In this document: positions 16,056 to 24,942 of the stretch, in pieces | Layout: every line of letters begins with the position of its first letter | How positions within the stretch are numbered: the first letter of the stretch is position 1 | DNA from: Streptosporangiales bacterium | GTDB lineage: Bacteria > Actinomycetota > Actinomycetes > Streptosporangiales > WHSR01 | Assembly (NCBI GenBank): GCA_009379995.1 | Contig: WHSR01000043.1 | Location: 1-42,116, forward strand | DNA: 42,116 nucleotides | Direction of reading: 5' to 3' | Made by a program: the position numbers and the translations under genes | The notes under the pieces: generated by a model | What the model saw: only the letters and a program-made list of their open reading frames with translations | Database searches by the model: none | Told to the model about the DNA's origin: nothing

Positions 16056-16901
16056 TTAGCCGTGCGTGTCGAGCCACTCCCGGCGGACCTGGCCCTCGGC
16101 GACGAGCACGGCAGGCCCGCTCAGCAGGCTGCCCGCCTCGGTCAACGTAACCTGCAGCCGTCCGCCCGGCACGCGCACCGTCCAGGCACCCCCCGGGGTC
16201 CCGGCCGCGTGCGCGGCGGCGACCGCGGCGGCAACCGCCCCCGTGCCGCACGAGCGGGTCTCGCCCACCCCTCGCTCGTGGACCCGCATCTCGATCTGGT
16301 TCTCCGCCAACGGGCAGATGAGCTCGACGTTGGCACCGTCCGGGAACTGGCCGGTATCGAGGGTCGGGGGTCGGGTCAGGTCGACGTCCGCCACCGGTTC
16401 GCCCAGCACACAGGCCAGGTGCGGCGTGCCGGCGCGCAGGCGCAGGCCGTCGTAGGTCCTCCCGGCTATCGAGGCCCGCCCGGCACCGAGCACCTCGACC
16501 GGCCCCACGTCCACCGTCACGTCGCCGTTCGTCCCGAGGGTGACCCAGCGGAGCCCGTCCCGGGTCGCGACGTGCAGCTCTCCCGACGGCACGAGCCCGG
16601 CGTCGACGAGGTAGCGGGCGTAGACCCGCAGCCCGTTGCCGCACATCTCGGCGGTACTGCCGTCGGCGTTGCGGTAGTCCATGAACCACTCGGCCTCGTC
16701 GGCCTCGTCGGCCAACTCGGCGACCTCGGGGACCTCGGGCACGGCCTTGGTTCGCACCACCCGGAGAACCCCGTCGGCGCCCACTCCGCGGCGTGGGTCG
16801 CACAGCGCGGCGACCAGGCGGGGAGACAGCGTCAGCGTGCCTTCCGGGTCGGGTACCACGATGAAGGTGTTCTCGGTGCCGTGACCCTTGACGAAGCGCA
16901 T
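16056..16901 (-). CDS. dapF: Diaminopimelate epimerase
   Basis: A 281-residue epimerase converting LL- to meso-diaminopimelate, the last step before lysine and a cell-wall precursor. The pair of catalytic cysteines is present: Cys87 in 'AEMCGNGLRVYARY' and Cys218 in 'ETRSCGTGAVAAAVAA'. The N-terminal motif normally 'GxGNDF' reads 'GTENTF', so the usual Asp is Thr. An acidic insertion of about 20 residues (52-71, EVPEVAELADEADEA-like), encoded by short tandem DNA repeats, precedes 'WFMDYRNADGS'. The ATG at 16901 begins the conserved 'MRFVKGHG'. It follows miaA by 44 bp on the same strand, the usual actinobacterial order. Confidence 0.93.
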   Translation of the reverse strand: MRFVKGHGTENTFIVVPDPEGTLTLSPRLVAALCDPRRGVGADGVLRVVRTKAVPEVPEVAELADEADEAEWFMDYRNADGSTAEMCGNGLRVYARYLVDAGLVPSGELHVATRDGLRWVTLGTNGDVTVDVGPVEVLGAGRASIAGRTYDGLRLRAGTPHLACVLGEPVADVDLTRPPTLDTGQFPDGANVELICPLAENQIEMRVHERGVGETRSCGTGAVAAAVAAAHAAGTPGGAWTVRVPGGRLQVTLTEAGSLLSGPAVLVAEGQVRREWLDTHG

Positions 16902-16945
16902 GGAGCGATCGTACGAGCACCGGGCCGGTGATCGCGCCAACGGGG

Positions 16946-17854
16946 CTACTCGGTCTCTATCGCCTGGAGGGCCCGGTCGAGCAGATCCGGTGCGTCGTAG
17001 GGGAGCCATCTGATCCGCGGGTCCCGGCGAAACCAGGACAGCTGGCGGCGCGCGAACCGCCGGGTCGCCCGGATCGTCGCGTCCCTGGCCTGTTCCTCCG
17101 TCCACTCGCCGGCAAGGAAGCGGAGGACCTGTGCATACCCCAGGGCGCGGCTGGCGGTACGGCCCTCCCGCAGGCCCGCGCGTTCCAGCCGTCGCACCTC
17201 GTCCACGAACCCGTCGCGCCACATCGAGCAGACCCGACGGGCGATCCGGTCGTCCAGCTCCGGCTGCGGAACCGTGAGACCGACCTGGACCGCGTCGTAC
17301 ACCGACTCGTAGGCCGGGAGCGTCGCGCTGAACGGACGGCCGCTCAGCTCGATCACCTCCAGCGCGCGGACGATGCGCCGACCGTTGCTGGGCAGGATGC
17401 TCGCCGCGGCGGCCGGGTCGAGATCCCGCAGCCGCGCGTGCATGGCCGGCGCGCCCAGCCGGGCCAGCTCCGCTTCGAGGCGGGCGCGCAGCCGCGGATC
17501 GGTGCCGGGGAAGTCGAGACCGTCGAGGACGGCACGTACGTACAGCCCGGAGCCGCCGACCAGGATCGGGGTCCGGCCCCCCGCGAGGAGCCGGTCGACG
17601 ACGCTCCGTCCCGCTCGCTGGTACTCCGCGACGCTGGCCGAACCCCGGACGTCCCAGATGTCCAGCAGGTGGTGCGGCGCGCCGCGCCGCTCCGCCGGGG
17701 TGAGCTTGGCGGTTCCCACGTCCATGCCCAGGTACAGCTGCATGGAGTCGGCGTTGACCACCTCACCGCCGAGGGCGAGGGCGAGCCTCACCCCCAGCTC
17801 GGACTTTCCCGCGGCCGTGGCGCCCACGACGGCGATAACCAGCGTGTTTCGCAC
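16946..17854 (-). CDS. miaA: tRNA dimethylallyltransferase
   Basis: A 302-residue enzyme that attaches an isopentenyl group to A37 of tRNAs reading UNN codons, the substrate that MiaB then methylthiolates. P-loop GATAAGKS lies at residues 11-18. The family stretches 'VVNADSMQLYLGMDVGTAKLTPAERRGAPHHLLD', 'VGGSGLYVRAVLDGLDFPGTDPRLR', 'NGRRIVRALEVIELSGRPFS' and 'TRRFARRQLSWFRRDPRIRWL' are all present. The start is a GTG at 17854. miaA, dapF, miaB and the dioxygenase-like gene sit together as usual in actinobacteria, but miaA is separated from the dioxygenase gene by a divergent small gene at 17926. Confidence 0.96.
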   Translation of the reverse strand: MRNTLVIAVVGATAAGKSELGVRLALALGGEVVNADSMQLYLGMDVGTAKLTPAERRGAPHHLLDIWDVRGSASVAEYQRAGRSVVDRLLAGGRTPILVGGSGLYVRAVLDGLDFPGTDPRLRARLEAELARLGAPAMHARLRDLDPAAAASILPSNGRRIVRALEVIELSGRPFSATLPAYESVYDAVQVGLTVPQPELDDRIARRVCSMWRDGFVDEVRRLERAGLREGRTASRALGYAQVLRFLAGEWTEEQARDATIRATRRFARRQLSWFRRDPRIRWLPYDAPDLLDRALQAIETE

Positions 17855-17925
17855 GGAAATCAGTGTTACCAGGTGAGCATGCTGGGTATAGCGGCCGAAG
17901 GAACGATTCCGAGGGGGGAAGAACG

Positions 17926-18147
17926 ATGGCCGGTCTCAAAGGCCTGGCCGACAAGGCCAAGCGACTCCTCGGCAAGAACCCGGACAAGGCCCGCGAGGGC
18001 ATCGATCGGGCGGCCGAGGCCGTCGACCAGCGGACGGGCGGCAAGCACCGCCAGACCATCGACAAGGCAGCCGAGAAGGCCAGACAGTATGCCGAGAGCG
18101 GCGACGCGCCGCGCGGCGAGCAGGAAGGCGGCCGGCAGGAGAGGTAG
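17926..18147 (+). CDS. MT0933-type antitoxin-like small protein
   Basis: A 73-residue, highly charged helical protein: 'MAGLKGLADKAKRLLGKNPDKAREGIDRAAEAVDQ', then 'TGGKHRQTIDKAAEKARQYAE'. This two-part pattern, with lysine-rich helix, 'IDKAG..VDxxTGGKY', and second amphipathic helix, matches the MT0933 (Rv0909-like) antitoxin family of actinobacteria. No partner toxin gene is adjacent on either side, so a toxin-antitoxin role is not supported here; many family members are solitary. GAGGGGGGAA precedes the ATG at 17926. It diverges from miaA and ends just before the hairpin at 18152. Confidence 0.78.
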   Translation: MAGLKGLADKAKRLLGKNPDKAREGIDRAAEAVDQRTGGKHRQTIDKAAEKARQYAESGDAPRGEQEGGRQER

Positions 18148-18151
18148 GTAG

Positions 18152-18196
18152 CCTCTCCTTGGCCGTGATTTCTGCAAGATCACGGCCAAGGAGAGG
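18152..18196. terminator. Strong hairpin with conserved repeat core
   Basis: Perfect 17-bp stem: CCTCTCCTTGGCCGTGA (18152-18168) and its complement at 18180-18196, with loop TTTCTGCAAGA. The core TTTCTGCAAGATCACG spans the loop and the start of the right arm. It lies between convergent genes (17926-18147 + and 18180-18914 -), and the stop of the latter is inside the right arm. Best read as a bidirectional terminator. Confidence 0.8.
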
Positions 18197-18914
18197 AGGG
18201 TGGGCCGGCGGCTAGCCAGACCGCCACCAGGTACGCCATGCCGTACGGCGCCGCATCGGCGAGCAGCTCGGCACGGAACCGCGTCTCGCCGGCCGCGCCG
18301 GCCAACACCTGCCACGCGGGCCGCCCGGCGACCGCCAGCTCGTCGGCGAGCCCGGCATCGAGGCGGGCCAGCGCGTGCGCGTCTCCCTCGGCCAGCGCGC
18401 CCGCGACGCTGGCGTCGAAGTCGTACGCCCGCTCGTCCACCTGGCCCGGCGCCGTGGTGCTGCGCCGTGCCGAGCCGTCGCCCATCGCCAGCATGCCAAC
18501 CCGCCCGGCTCGCCCGGCCAGCGTCGTGCCGAGCCGCAGGCAATCCTGCGGCCCCGCGCCCGCGTCGATGCCGTACGGCAGCACCTCGATGCCTTCGACG
18601 CCGGGCGGGCGGAACTCCTCCAGCAGCCATCGGCCGACCGTCAGCGACGGCGGCAGGACGGGCTCGCCGGCTGCGCTGTCGCCCACGCGCACGGCGACGC
18701 CGTACCCGGCGAGGCTGCCCGCCGCGTCCCGGCCGTAGGAGACCGTCCGCGGCCCCGCACCCACGATGACGATCAGCTCGGGCCGCGACGCCAGCACCCG
18801 CCGCACGGCCTCGCCGCAGGCGGCTCTTACCGAGGCGAGCTCGGGGGCGGCGGCACCAGCTACCTCGGGAACCAGAAGCGGAGGGTGGGGGCAGACCGCC
18901 GCGGCGACCAGCAT
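18180..18914 (-). CDS. Class III extradiol dioxygenase-like protein
   Basis: A 244-residue protein that resembles the LigB-type (class III) extradiol ring-cleavage dioxygenase fold: '[20 protein letters not shown]' at the N-terminus with the His-Pro typical of the metal site, 'ELIVIVGAGPRTVSYG', 'GRVGMLAMGDGSARRSTTAPG' and 'FDASVAGALAEGD'. A homologue is found beside miaB/miaA in most actinobacteria, but no substrate has been assigned to that conserved member, so enzymatic activity is uncertain. The ATG at 18914 overlaps the miaB stop (TGATG), indicating translational coupling. The C-terminal codons run into the repeat hairpin at 18180-18196, giving a Pro/Ser-rich tail (PPSSPWP). Confidence 0.75.
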   Translation of the reverse strand: MLVAAAVCPHPPLLVPEVAGAAAPELASVRAACGEAVRRVLASRPELIVIVGAGPRTVSYGRDAAGSLAGYGVAVRVGDSAAGEPVLPPSLTVGRWLLEEFRPPGVEGIEVLPYGIDAGAGPQDCLRLGTTLAGRAGRVGMLAMGDGSARRSTTAPGQVDERAYDFDASVAGALAEGDAHALARLDAGLADELAVAGRPAWQVLAGAAGETRFRAELLADAAPYGMAYLVAVWLAAGPPSSPWP

Positions 18915-20365
18915 CAGGCCGAGGGCGTCACCGTCGGCATGCCCAGCATGACCCCGGATGGCCGGGCAACGCCGTTCCGCTCCTCCCACGCGTCGCCGGC
19001 GCGGGTGCGCCGCACGTTCAGTGGGCCGTCATCGGCGACGAGATGGTGCGGCGCGGCCCCGGTCACCCGCACGGTCACCACGTCCCCCGGGCGGACGAGC
19101 CGCAGCCCGTCCGGCGCGAAGTGCACGAGCCGGTTGTCCCGCGCCCGCCCGGTCGCACGGCGGGTGATCTCGTCCTTGCGCCCCTCGCCCTCGGACGCGA
19201 GCACCTCGAGCTCGGCGCCGAGCAGCTTCCGGTTCTCCGTCCAGGAGATCTCCTCGACCAGGGCGGCCAGCCGCTCGTACCGATCCTGCACGACCTCCTT
19301 GGGTACCTGGCCCGGCAGGTCGGCGGCCGGGGTACCGGGCCGCTTGGAGTACCGGAAGGTGAAGGCGCCGGCGAACCGCGCCTCCCGCACCACGTGCAGG
19401 GTCTGCTGGAAGTCCTCCTCGGTCTCGCCCGGGAAGCCCACGATGATGTCGGTGGTGATCGCGGCGTCCGGGATCGCCTCCCGCACCCGGCGGATGATCC
19501 CGAGGTAGCGCTCCTGCCGGTAGGACCGTCGCATCCCGCGCAGCACGGCGTCGGACCCGGACTGCAGCGGCATGTGAAGCTGCGGCATCACGTTGGGGGT
19601 CTCCGCCATCGCCGCGATGACGTCGTCGGTGAAGTCCCTGGGGTGCGGCGAGGTGAACCGCACCCGCTCCAGCCCTTCGACCTCGCCGCAGACGCGCAGC
19701 AGCTGCGAGAACGCCTGCCGATCCCCGAACTCCACGCCGTAGGAGTTGACGTTCTGCCCGAGCAGGGTCACCTCGATGGCGCCCTCGGCGACGAGGGTCC
19801 GGATCTCGGCCAGAATCTCGCCCGGCCGTCGATCCCTTTCCCGCCCGCGCAACGAGGGAACTATGCAGAACGTACAGGTGTTGTTGCAGCCCACGGAGAT
19901 CGACACCCAGGCGGCGTACGGCGACTCGCGCCTGGTCGGCAGCGTCGAGGGGAAGGTCTCCAGCGCCTCCTTGATCTCGACCTGCGCCTCCCGCCGGATC
20001 CGCGCCCGCTCCAGCAGGACGGGCAGCGAACCGAGGTTGTGGGTGCCGAACACGACGTCGACCCACGGCGCCCGGCGGACGATCTCGCCGCGATCCTTCT
20101 GCGCGAGACACCCGCCAACGGCGATCTGCATCCCGGGGTTGCGCTCCTTCACCGGACGCAGGTGACCAAGGTTGCCGTACAGCTTGCCCTCGGCGTTCTC
20201 CCGGACAGCGCAGGTGTTGAAGACGATGACGTCGGGGGTCTGACCCTCGTCTACCTCGACATATCCCGCGTCCTGCAGCGTCCCGGCCAGCCGCTCGGAG
20301 TCGTGGGCGTTCATCTGGCAGCCGTACGTCCGCACCTGGTACGTGGGGTATGCGGTCGAAGTCAC
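18914..20365 (-). CDS. miaB: tRNA-2-methylthio-N6-dimethylallyladenosine synthase
   Basis: A 483-residue radical-SAM methylthiotransferase that adds a methylthio group to i6A37 of tRNA. The N-terminal domain carries the three auxiliary-cluster cysteines Cys16 (YGCQMN), Cys52 (NTCAVREN) and Cys86 (GGCLAQ). The radical-SAM CxxxCxxC is at Cys160/164/167 ('[20 protein letters not shown]'). A TRAM RNA-binding domain ends the protein ('DNRLVHF...[22 protein letters not shown]'). The start is a GTG at 20365 before '[18 protein letters not shown]'. It works after MiaA, encoded about 1 kb downstream. Complete and apparently functional. Confidence 0.96.
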   Translation of the reverse strand: MTSTAYPTYQVRTYGCQMNAHDSERLAGTLQDAGYVEVDEGQTPDVIVFNTCAVRENAEGKLYGNLGHLRPVKERNPGMQIAVGGCLAQKDRGEIVRRAPWVDVVFGTHNLGSLPVLLERARIRREAQVEIKEALETFPSTLPTRRESPYAAWVSISVGCNNTCTFCIVPSLRGRERDRRPGEILAEIRTLVAEGAIEVTLLGQNVNSYGVEFGDRQAFSQLLRVCGEVEGLERVRFTSPHPRDFTDDVIAAMAETPNVMPQLHMPLQSGSDAVLRGMRRSYRQERYLGIIRRVREAIPDAAITTDIIVGFPGETEEDFQQTLHVVREARFAGAFTFRYSKRPGTPAADLPGQVPKEVVQDRYERLAALVEEISWTENRKLLGAELEVLASEGEGRKDEITRRATGRARDNRLVHFAPDGLRLVRPGDVVTVRVTGAAPHHLVADDGPLNVRRTRAGDAWEERNGVARPSGVMLGMPTVTPSA

Positions 20366-20486
20366 AGGTTCAGGGTATGCACACGCCGAAATCGAGATGT
20401 CCAGGATCGGCCCGTCTGGTCGAGCCTCACGCGGCCCACATGGTCTAATCTCCCCTCATCTCCCTCACCAAAGGAGGTGGTTCAGG

Positions 20487-21566
20487 GTGCGACTCCTACA
20501 CCTGAAAGTAACGTTGCCGCTGAGCATCCTCGGCCTTCTGCTGGCCGGATGCATCGGCGGGAGCGAGGGAAACGAAGGACAGGGGGGACAGGCCGGGGGA
20601 CAGCAGGGCAACACGCTCCAGCGCGTGCAGGACCGCGGCACGCTCAACTGCGGCATCAACGACGCGGTGCCCGGCTTCGGCGTCGTCACCCCACAGGGCG
20701 AGTACGAGGGCTTCGACATCGACTACTGCCGCGCCGTCGCGGCGGCGGTGCTGGGCGATCCGAACGCCGTCGAGTTCAAGCCGGTGACCACCGAACAGCG
20801 CTTCACCGCGCTCCAGTCGGGCGAGATCGACGTGCTCATCCGCAACACGACGTGGACTGCGGAACGGGACGGGGCCGAGGGCGCCACGTTCCTGCACACG
20901 ACCTTCTACGACGGCCAGGGGATGATGGTGCCGGCGGACTCGGACTACCGGCGGCTCGAGGACATGGACGGGACGACGATCTGCGTACTGTCCGGCACGA
21001 CAACCGAACTCAACCTGGCCACCGCGTTCCGGGCCCGCAACCTCGAGCACGAGCCGCTGTCCTTCGAGGACAACGAGACTCTGCAGCAGGCGTTCCAGCA
21101 GGGACGTTGCGACGGATGGACGTCGGACAAGTCGCAGCTCGCCGGGGTGCGTTCGAGCTGGCCGGACAACCAGGGCGGGCCGGACGCGCTGCGCATCCTC
21201 GACGAGGAGTTCTCCAAGGAGCCTCTCGGCCCCGTCGTCCGTGACGGCGACTCCCCGTGGGCCCAGGCCATCGACTGGACGGTGATCGCCACGATCCAGG
21301 CCGAGGAGTTCGGCATCACCTCGGAGAACGTCGAACAGATGAAGGGCGACCAGAACGAGGAGATCCGGCGGCTCCTGGGTGAGGAGAACTTCGACTCCGG
21401 TCTCGGGCTCCCCGACGACTTCGCGGTCCAGGTCATCCAGGCGGTGGGCAACTACGGTGAGATTTACGACCGCAACGTCGGCGCCGACTCCCCGCTGGGC
21501 CTCGAGCGTGGACTGAACGACCTGTACACCAACGGCGGGCTGCACTACGCACCGCCGTACCGCTAA
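20487..21566 (+). CDS. Amino-acid ABC transporter substrate-binding lipoprotein (Aap/Bzt type)
   Basis: A 359-residue exported binding protein. The signal ends in lipobox LAGC (Cys22), followed by a Gly/Gln-rich linker. The mature domain 'LQRVQDRGTLNCGINDAVPGFGVVTPQGEYEGFDIDYCRAVAAAVLG' and 'TTWTAERDGAEGATFLHTTFYDGQGMMV' is typical of AapJ/BztA general L-amino-acid binding proteins. The GTG at 20487 has AAGGAGGTGG about 8 nt upstream and is chosen over the long open extension to 20343, which has no family similarity. First gene of an operon with two large permeases and an ATPase. A hairpin after its stop probably keeps its level higher than that of the membrane subunits. Confidence 0.92.
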   Translation: MRLLHLKVTLPLSILGLLLAGCIGGSEGNEGQGGQAGGQQGNTLQRVQDRGTLNCGINDAVPGFGVVTPQGEYEGFDIDYCRAVAAAVLGDPNAVEFKPVTTEQRFTALQSGEIDVLIRNTTWTAERDGAEGATFLHTTFYDGQGMMVPADSDYRRLEDMDGTTICVLSGTTTELNLATAFRARNLEHEPLSFEDNETLQQAFQQGRCDGWTSDKSQLAGVRSSWPDNQGGPDALRILDEEFSKEPLGPVVRDGDSPWAQAIDWTVIATIQAEEFGITSENVEQMKGDQNEEIRRLLGEENFDSGLGLPDDFAVQVIQAVGNYGEIYDRNVGADSPLGLERGLNDLYTNGGLHYAPPYR

Positions 21567-21573
21567 CCGACGC

Positions 21574-21616
21574 GCCGGTGAGGGCGCCCGGCAGGTACTC
21601 GGGCGCCCTCACCGGC
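21574..21616. terminator. Intra-operon hairpin (attenuator) after the binding-protein gene
   Basis: A perfect 17-bp stem (21574-21590 and 21600-21616; arm GCCGGTGAGGGCGCCCG) with loop GCAGGTACT and no strong T-run. It lies between the binding-protein stop (21566) and the permease ATG (21631). Such hairpins commonly reduce read-through or stabilise the upstream mRNA, giving excess binding protein. Confidence 0.75.
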
Positions 21617-21630
21617 CATATCTGACCAGT

Positions 21631-22812
21631 ATGAGCACCTCAGCGACCAAGCCCGGGGCGAACCCACACCGGCCGCCTCTGTGGCGGAACGTACGCGTGC
21701 TGCGCGTCGTCTTCCAGCTCGTCTTCCTCGTGCTGGTGGTCGGCGTCGTCCTCTACCTGTACTCGAACGTGCTCAGGAACCTGGACCGGCTCGGAATCGG
21801 CACCAGCTTCGGGTTCCTCGACGAGTCGGCCGGCTTCTCGATCGCGAACTCCGACTTCGATCCGTCGGCGAACCTCTTCGCGGCGATCCTGGTCGGCGTC
21901 CAGAACACGGCGATCGTCTCGTTCGCCGGTATCGCCCTGGCGACGGTCATCGGCGTGATCGTCGGGGTGGCCCGGCTGTCCACCAACTGGCTGGTCCGCC
22001 GGACCGCCGCCGGCTACGTCGAGACGCTGCGCAACGTCCCGGTCCTGATCATCATCCTCTTCTGGTATCTGGCCGTGATCCTCCAGCTCCCGCCGATCCA
22101 GCGGGCCGTCGACTGGGGCTGGCTGGTGCTGTCGAATCGCGGACTCGTGGTGGTCTGGTTGGAGCGCACCGGCGACCTCGCGGTCTTCCTCGCCGTCCTC
22201 GGGGCGGGTGCGGTCCTCGCGGCCGCCGTCTCGGTGTGGCGCACCCGGCGCTTCGACGCGACCGGCCAGCCGCACCGTCGCCTGCTGTGGGCCGCCGGGG
22301 TGCTGGTCGCGGCCGTCGTTCTCGGCTTCTTCGCCGGGGGCCGGCCGTTTGGGCTCTCCCTGCCGGAGCGCGGCGAGCTCGGTACCGAACACGGCTTCCT
22401 GCTCAGCCCGGAGTACGGGGCGATCCTCATCGGGCTGACCCTCTACACCTCGAGCCACATCGCCGAGATCGTCCGCGGCAGCATCCTGGCGGTACCCAGG
22501 GGCCAGACGGAGGCGGCGAACGCGCTCGGGCTGTCGCCGTTCGCGCGGCTACGTTACGTGGTGCTCCCGCAGGCCACCCGGATCATGATCCCGCCGCTGG
22601 CGAACCAGTACCTCAACCTGGTCAAGAACTCTTCCCTCGGTGTTGCCATCGCCTATCCGGAGGTGACGAGGGTCATCCGAATCGCCATCGGGCAGCAGGC
22701 ACCGGCACCGCAGTCGGTCCTCGTACTGATGCTCGTCTACCTCTGCTTCTCGCTCGGGATCTCGCTGGTGACCAACCTCGTCAACCGTCGACTCGCGCTT
22801 CGGGAGCGGTGA
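21631..22812 (+). CDS. Amino-acid ABC transporter permease (AapQ/BztB type)
   Basis: A 393-residue membrane protein, much longer than the 220-280 residues of ordinary polar amino-acid permeases. The length fits the AapQ/BztB subfamily, which has extra membrane segments between the N-terminal and EAA-loop parts. The coupling loop with the ATPase reads 'EIVRGSILAVPRGQTEAANALGLSPFARLRYVVLPQATRIMIPPLANQYLNLVKNSSL'. 'GYVETLRNVPVLIIILFWYLAVI' marks the core permease start. It pairs with the downstream permease to form the heterodimeric channel. Its ATG lies 14 nt after the intergenic hairpin, and no clear ribosome-binding site is visible. Confidence 0.92.
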   Translation: MSTSATKPGANPHRPPLWRNVRVLRVVFQLVFLVLVVGVVLYLYSNVLRNLDRLGIGTSFGFLDESAGFSIANSDFDPSANLFAAILVGVQNTAIVSFAGIALATVIGVIVGVARLSTNWLVRRTAAGYVETLRNVPVLIIILFWYLAVILQLPPIQRAVDWGWLVLSNRGLVVVWLERTGDLAVFLAVLGAGAVLAAAVSVWRTRRFDATGQPHRRLLWAAGVLVAAVVLGFFAGGRPFGLSLPERGELGTEHGFLLSPEYGAILIGLTLYTSSHIAEIVRGSILAVPRGQTEAANALGLSPFARLRYVVLPQATRIMIPPLANQYLNLVKNSSLGVAIAYPEVTRVIRIAIGQQAPAPQSVLVLMLVYLCFSLGISLVTNLVNRRLALRER

Positions 22813-22815
22813 CCC

Positions 22816-24078
22816 GTGACCTCCATCCGTGTCGACACGCTGGAGCCGCTGCCGGGCCGCGAGGAGCCGCCCCGGCGACACGTGCCGCCGGGGCGTTGGC
22901 TGCGGGAGAACCTGTTCTCCACCTGGTACAACTCCGTCCTCACCGTCCTGTTCGCAGCCCTGCTGGGTTTGCTGCTCTACCGGGTGGGCCGCTTCGTGTT
23001 CGTGGACGGCCGCTGGGAGATCATCGAGCGCAACCTCAGGCTGCTGCTCGTCTTCCGCTTCCCGGACGACGCGCTGTGGCGCCTGTGGACGGCAATGTAC
23101 GTGCTCGCCGGGACCTTCGGGCTGGCGGCTGGCGCCGCCGCGACGGTCCGGCGGGCCGAGGTGGCCGCCGGCCGCGCCCGGCCGATCGGTGGCCGGTTCC
23201 TCCCACTGCGCCGGGTCGCGCCGGTGGTCGTGCTGGCCGCGGTGCTGCTCTGGCTCGCCGGCTCGGTCGGGGCGACGCTGCTCGTGGCCGGGGCCGCTGC
23301 CGTGGCTGTGCTCGGCCGCCTCGCCGGGACGCTGCTGCCGCGCCGCTACGCCAAGTGGACGGCGGTCCTCGCCCTGGTCGGACTGGCCGCGGCCTTCGGC
23401 ATCGTGATCGGCCTCGGCGGCGTGAGCCCGCGGACCTGGGGCGGCCTGCTGCTCACCATCTACCTCGCGATCGGCGGCATCGCGATCTCGTTCCCGCTCG
23501 GAGTCCTGCTCGCGCTTGGACGGCGGTCAAGCCTCCCCGCCGTACGGGTCGTCTGCGTGACCTACATCGAGATCATCCGCGGCGTCCCGCTCATCACCGT
23601 GCTGTTCGTCGGGTACCTCATCATCGGGTTCACCCTCCCGCCCGGCACCCCGACCCCCAGCGTCGTGACCCGGGCGATGATCGGCATCATCCTGTTCACC
23701 GCCGCGTACGTGGCCGAGATCGTGCGCGGCGGACTGCAGTCGGTACCCAGGGGGCAGTACGAGGCCGCGCAGGCCCTCGGCCTGTCCCCGGTCAAGACGA
23801 CATGGCTGATCGTGTTGCCGCAGGCCCTGCGCGCGGTCATCCCGGCCATGGTGGGACAGTTCATCAGCCTGTTCAAGGACACCTCGCTGGTGTTCATCAT
23901 CGGCCTCACCGAGCTGCTCGGCGTCGCCGACCTGATCACCAAACAGCGTGAGTTCACCGCGCAGGGGCTTATCTTCGAGACGCTGCTGTTCGTGTCTCTC
24001 CTCTACTGGGTGGGGTCGTACTCGATGTCCAGGGAGAGCCAGCGACTCGAACGACGGCTGGGAGTAGGAGAGCGATGA
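22816..24078 (+). CDS. Amino-acid ABC transporter permease (AapM/BztC type)
   Basis: A 420-residue permease with the AapM/BztC layout: N-terminal '[30 protein letters not shown]', a variable middle part with extra hydrophobic segments, and a C-terminal core with '[20 protein letters not shown]' and the EAA loop '[58 protein letters not shown]'. Start GTG at 22816, only 3 nt after the previous stop, with GGGAG upstream inside that gene. Its stop overlaps the ATPase start (ATGA at 24075-24078). Together with the preceding permease it should form the transmembrane pore. Confidence 0.92.
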   Translation: MTSIRVDTLEPLPGREEPPRRHVPPGRWLRENLFSTWYNSVLTVLFAALLGLLLYRVGRFVFVDGRWEIIERNLRLLLVFRFPDDALWRLWTAMYVLAGTFGLAAGAAATVRRAEVAAGRARPIGGRFLPLRRVAPVVVLAAVLLWLAGSVGATLLVAGAAAVAVLGRLAGTLLPRRYAKWTAVLALVGLAAAFGIVIGLGGVSPRTWGGLLLTIYLAIGGIAISFPLGVLLALGRRSSLPAVRVVCVTYIEIIRGVPLITVLFVGYLIIGFTLPPGTPTPSVVTRAMIGIILFTAAYVAEIVRGGLQSVPRGQYEAAQALGLSPVKTTWLIVLPQALRAVIPAMVGQFISLFKDTSLVFIIGLTELLGVADLITKQREFTAQGLIFETLLFVSLLYWVGSYSMSRESQRLERRLGVGER

Positions 24079-24854
24079 CCCAGACGACGCCTGCCTCGAA
24101 GGCGATGCAGCCGGGGGGCACCGGCGAGCAGATGATCCTGCTCGAGGGGGTGCAGAAGTGGTTCGACGACTTCCAGGCCCTGCGCGGCATCGACCTCGCC
24201 GTCGGCCGGCGGGAGGTGGTGGTCGTGCTCGGCCCGTCCGGGTCGGGCAAGTCCACCCTGATCCGCTGCATCAACCGGCTGGAAAAACACGACGGCGGCC
24301 GCATCGTCGTGGACGGCATCGAACTCTCCGACGACCTGCGCAACATCTCGGAGATCAGGCGCGAGTTGGGGATGGTGTTCCAGCAGTTCAACCTGTTTCC
24401 CCACCGAACGGTTCTGGACAACGTCACCCTCGCCCCGCGGCAGGTACGACGGCGCCCACGGGCGGAGGCGCGTAAGGCGGCGATGGAGATGCTGGAGCGG
24501 GTACGCATCCCGGAGCAGGCGCACAAGTACCCGGGCCAGCTCTCCGGCGGTCAGCAGCAGCGGGCCGCGATCGCCCGAGCCCTCGCCATGGAACCCAAGA
24601 TCATGCTCTTCGACGAGCCGACCTCGGCGCTGGACCCGGAGATGATCAAAGAGGTCCTCGAGACGATGGAGGAACTCGCCGAGTCGGGGATGACGATGAT
24701 CGTGGTGAGCCACGAGATGGGCTTCGCCCGTGCCGTCGCCGACCGCATGGTCTTCATGGCCGACGGGGAGATCGTCGAGGTCGGCACGCCCGACCACTTT
24801 TTCGAGAACCCGCAGGAGGAGCGGACGAAACAGTTCCTCTCCCAGATCCTGTGA
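24075..24854 (+). CDS. Amino-acid ABC transporter ATP-binding protein (AapP/GlnQ type)
   Basis: A 259-residue ABC ATPase powering the preceding permease pair. Walker [10 protein letters not shown] lies at residues 53-61, the Q-loop at 'FQQFNLFPH', signature LSGGQQQR at 156-163, Walker B 'IMLFDEP' ending at 182, D-loop 'SALDPEM', and switch His213 in '[15 protein letters not shown]'. The strong match to GlnQ/AapP-type importers supports a polar amino-acid substrate, for example glutamate, glutamine or general L-amino acids. It is the last gene of the four-gene unit, followed within 6 nt of its stop by the repeat-bearing hairpin. Confidence 0.94.
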   Translation: MTQTTPASKAMQPGGTGEQMILLEGVQKWFDDFQALRGIDLAVGRREVVVVLGPSGSGKSTLIRCINRLEKHDGGRIVVDGIELSDDLRNISEIRRELGMVFQQFNLFPHRTVLDNVTLAPRQVRRRPRAEARKAAMEMLERVRIPEQAHKYPGQLSGGQQQRAAIARALAMEPKIMLFDEPTSALDPEMIKEVLETMEELAESGMTMIVVSHEMGFARAVADRMVFMADGEIVEVGTPDHFFENPQEERTKQFLSQIL

Positions 24855-24859
24855 CGCCT

Positions 24860-24889
24860 CCTGCCCTCTTCTGCAAGATCACGGGCAGG
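24860..24889. terminator. Hairpin with conserved repeat core after the ABC transporter operon
   Basis: Arms CCTGCCC (24860-24866) and GGGCAGG (24883-24889) enclose a loop containing TTCTGCAAGATCAC. It begins 5 nt after the stop of the ATPase gene, as expected for a terminator. The loop sequence matches those at 12133 and 18169 although the stem differs. Confidence 0.65.
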
Positions 24890-24942
24890 ACAGGGGGGCA
24901 TCCGAGGTGCGGAGATGCTGACATGTGAGGCAGTATTCGGTC

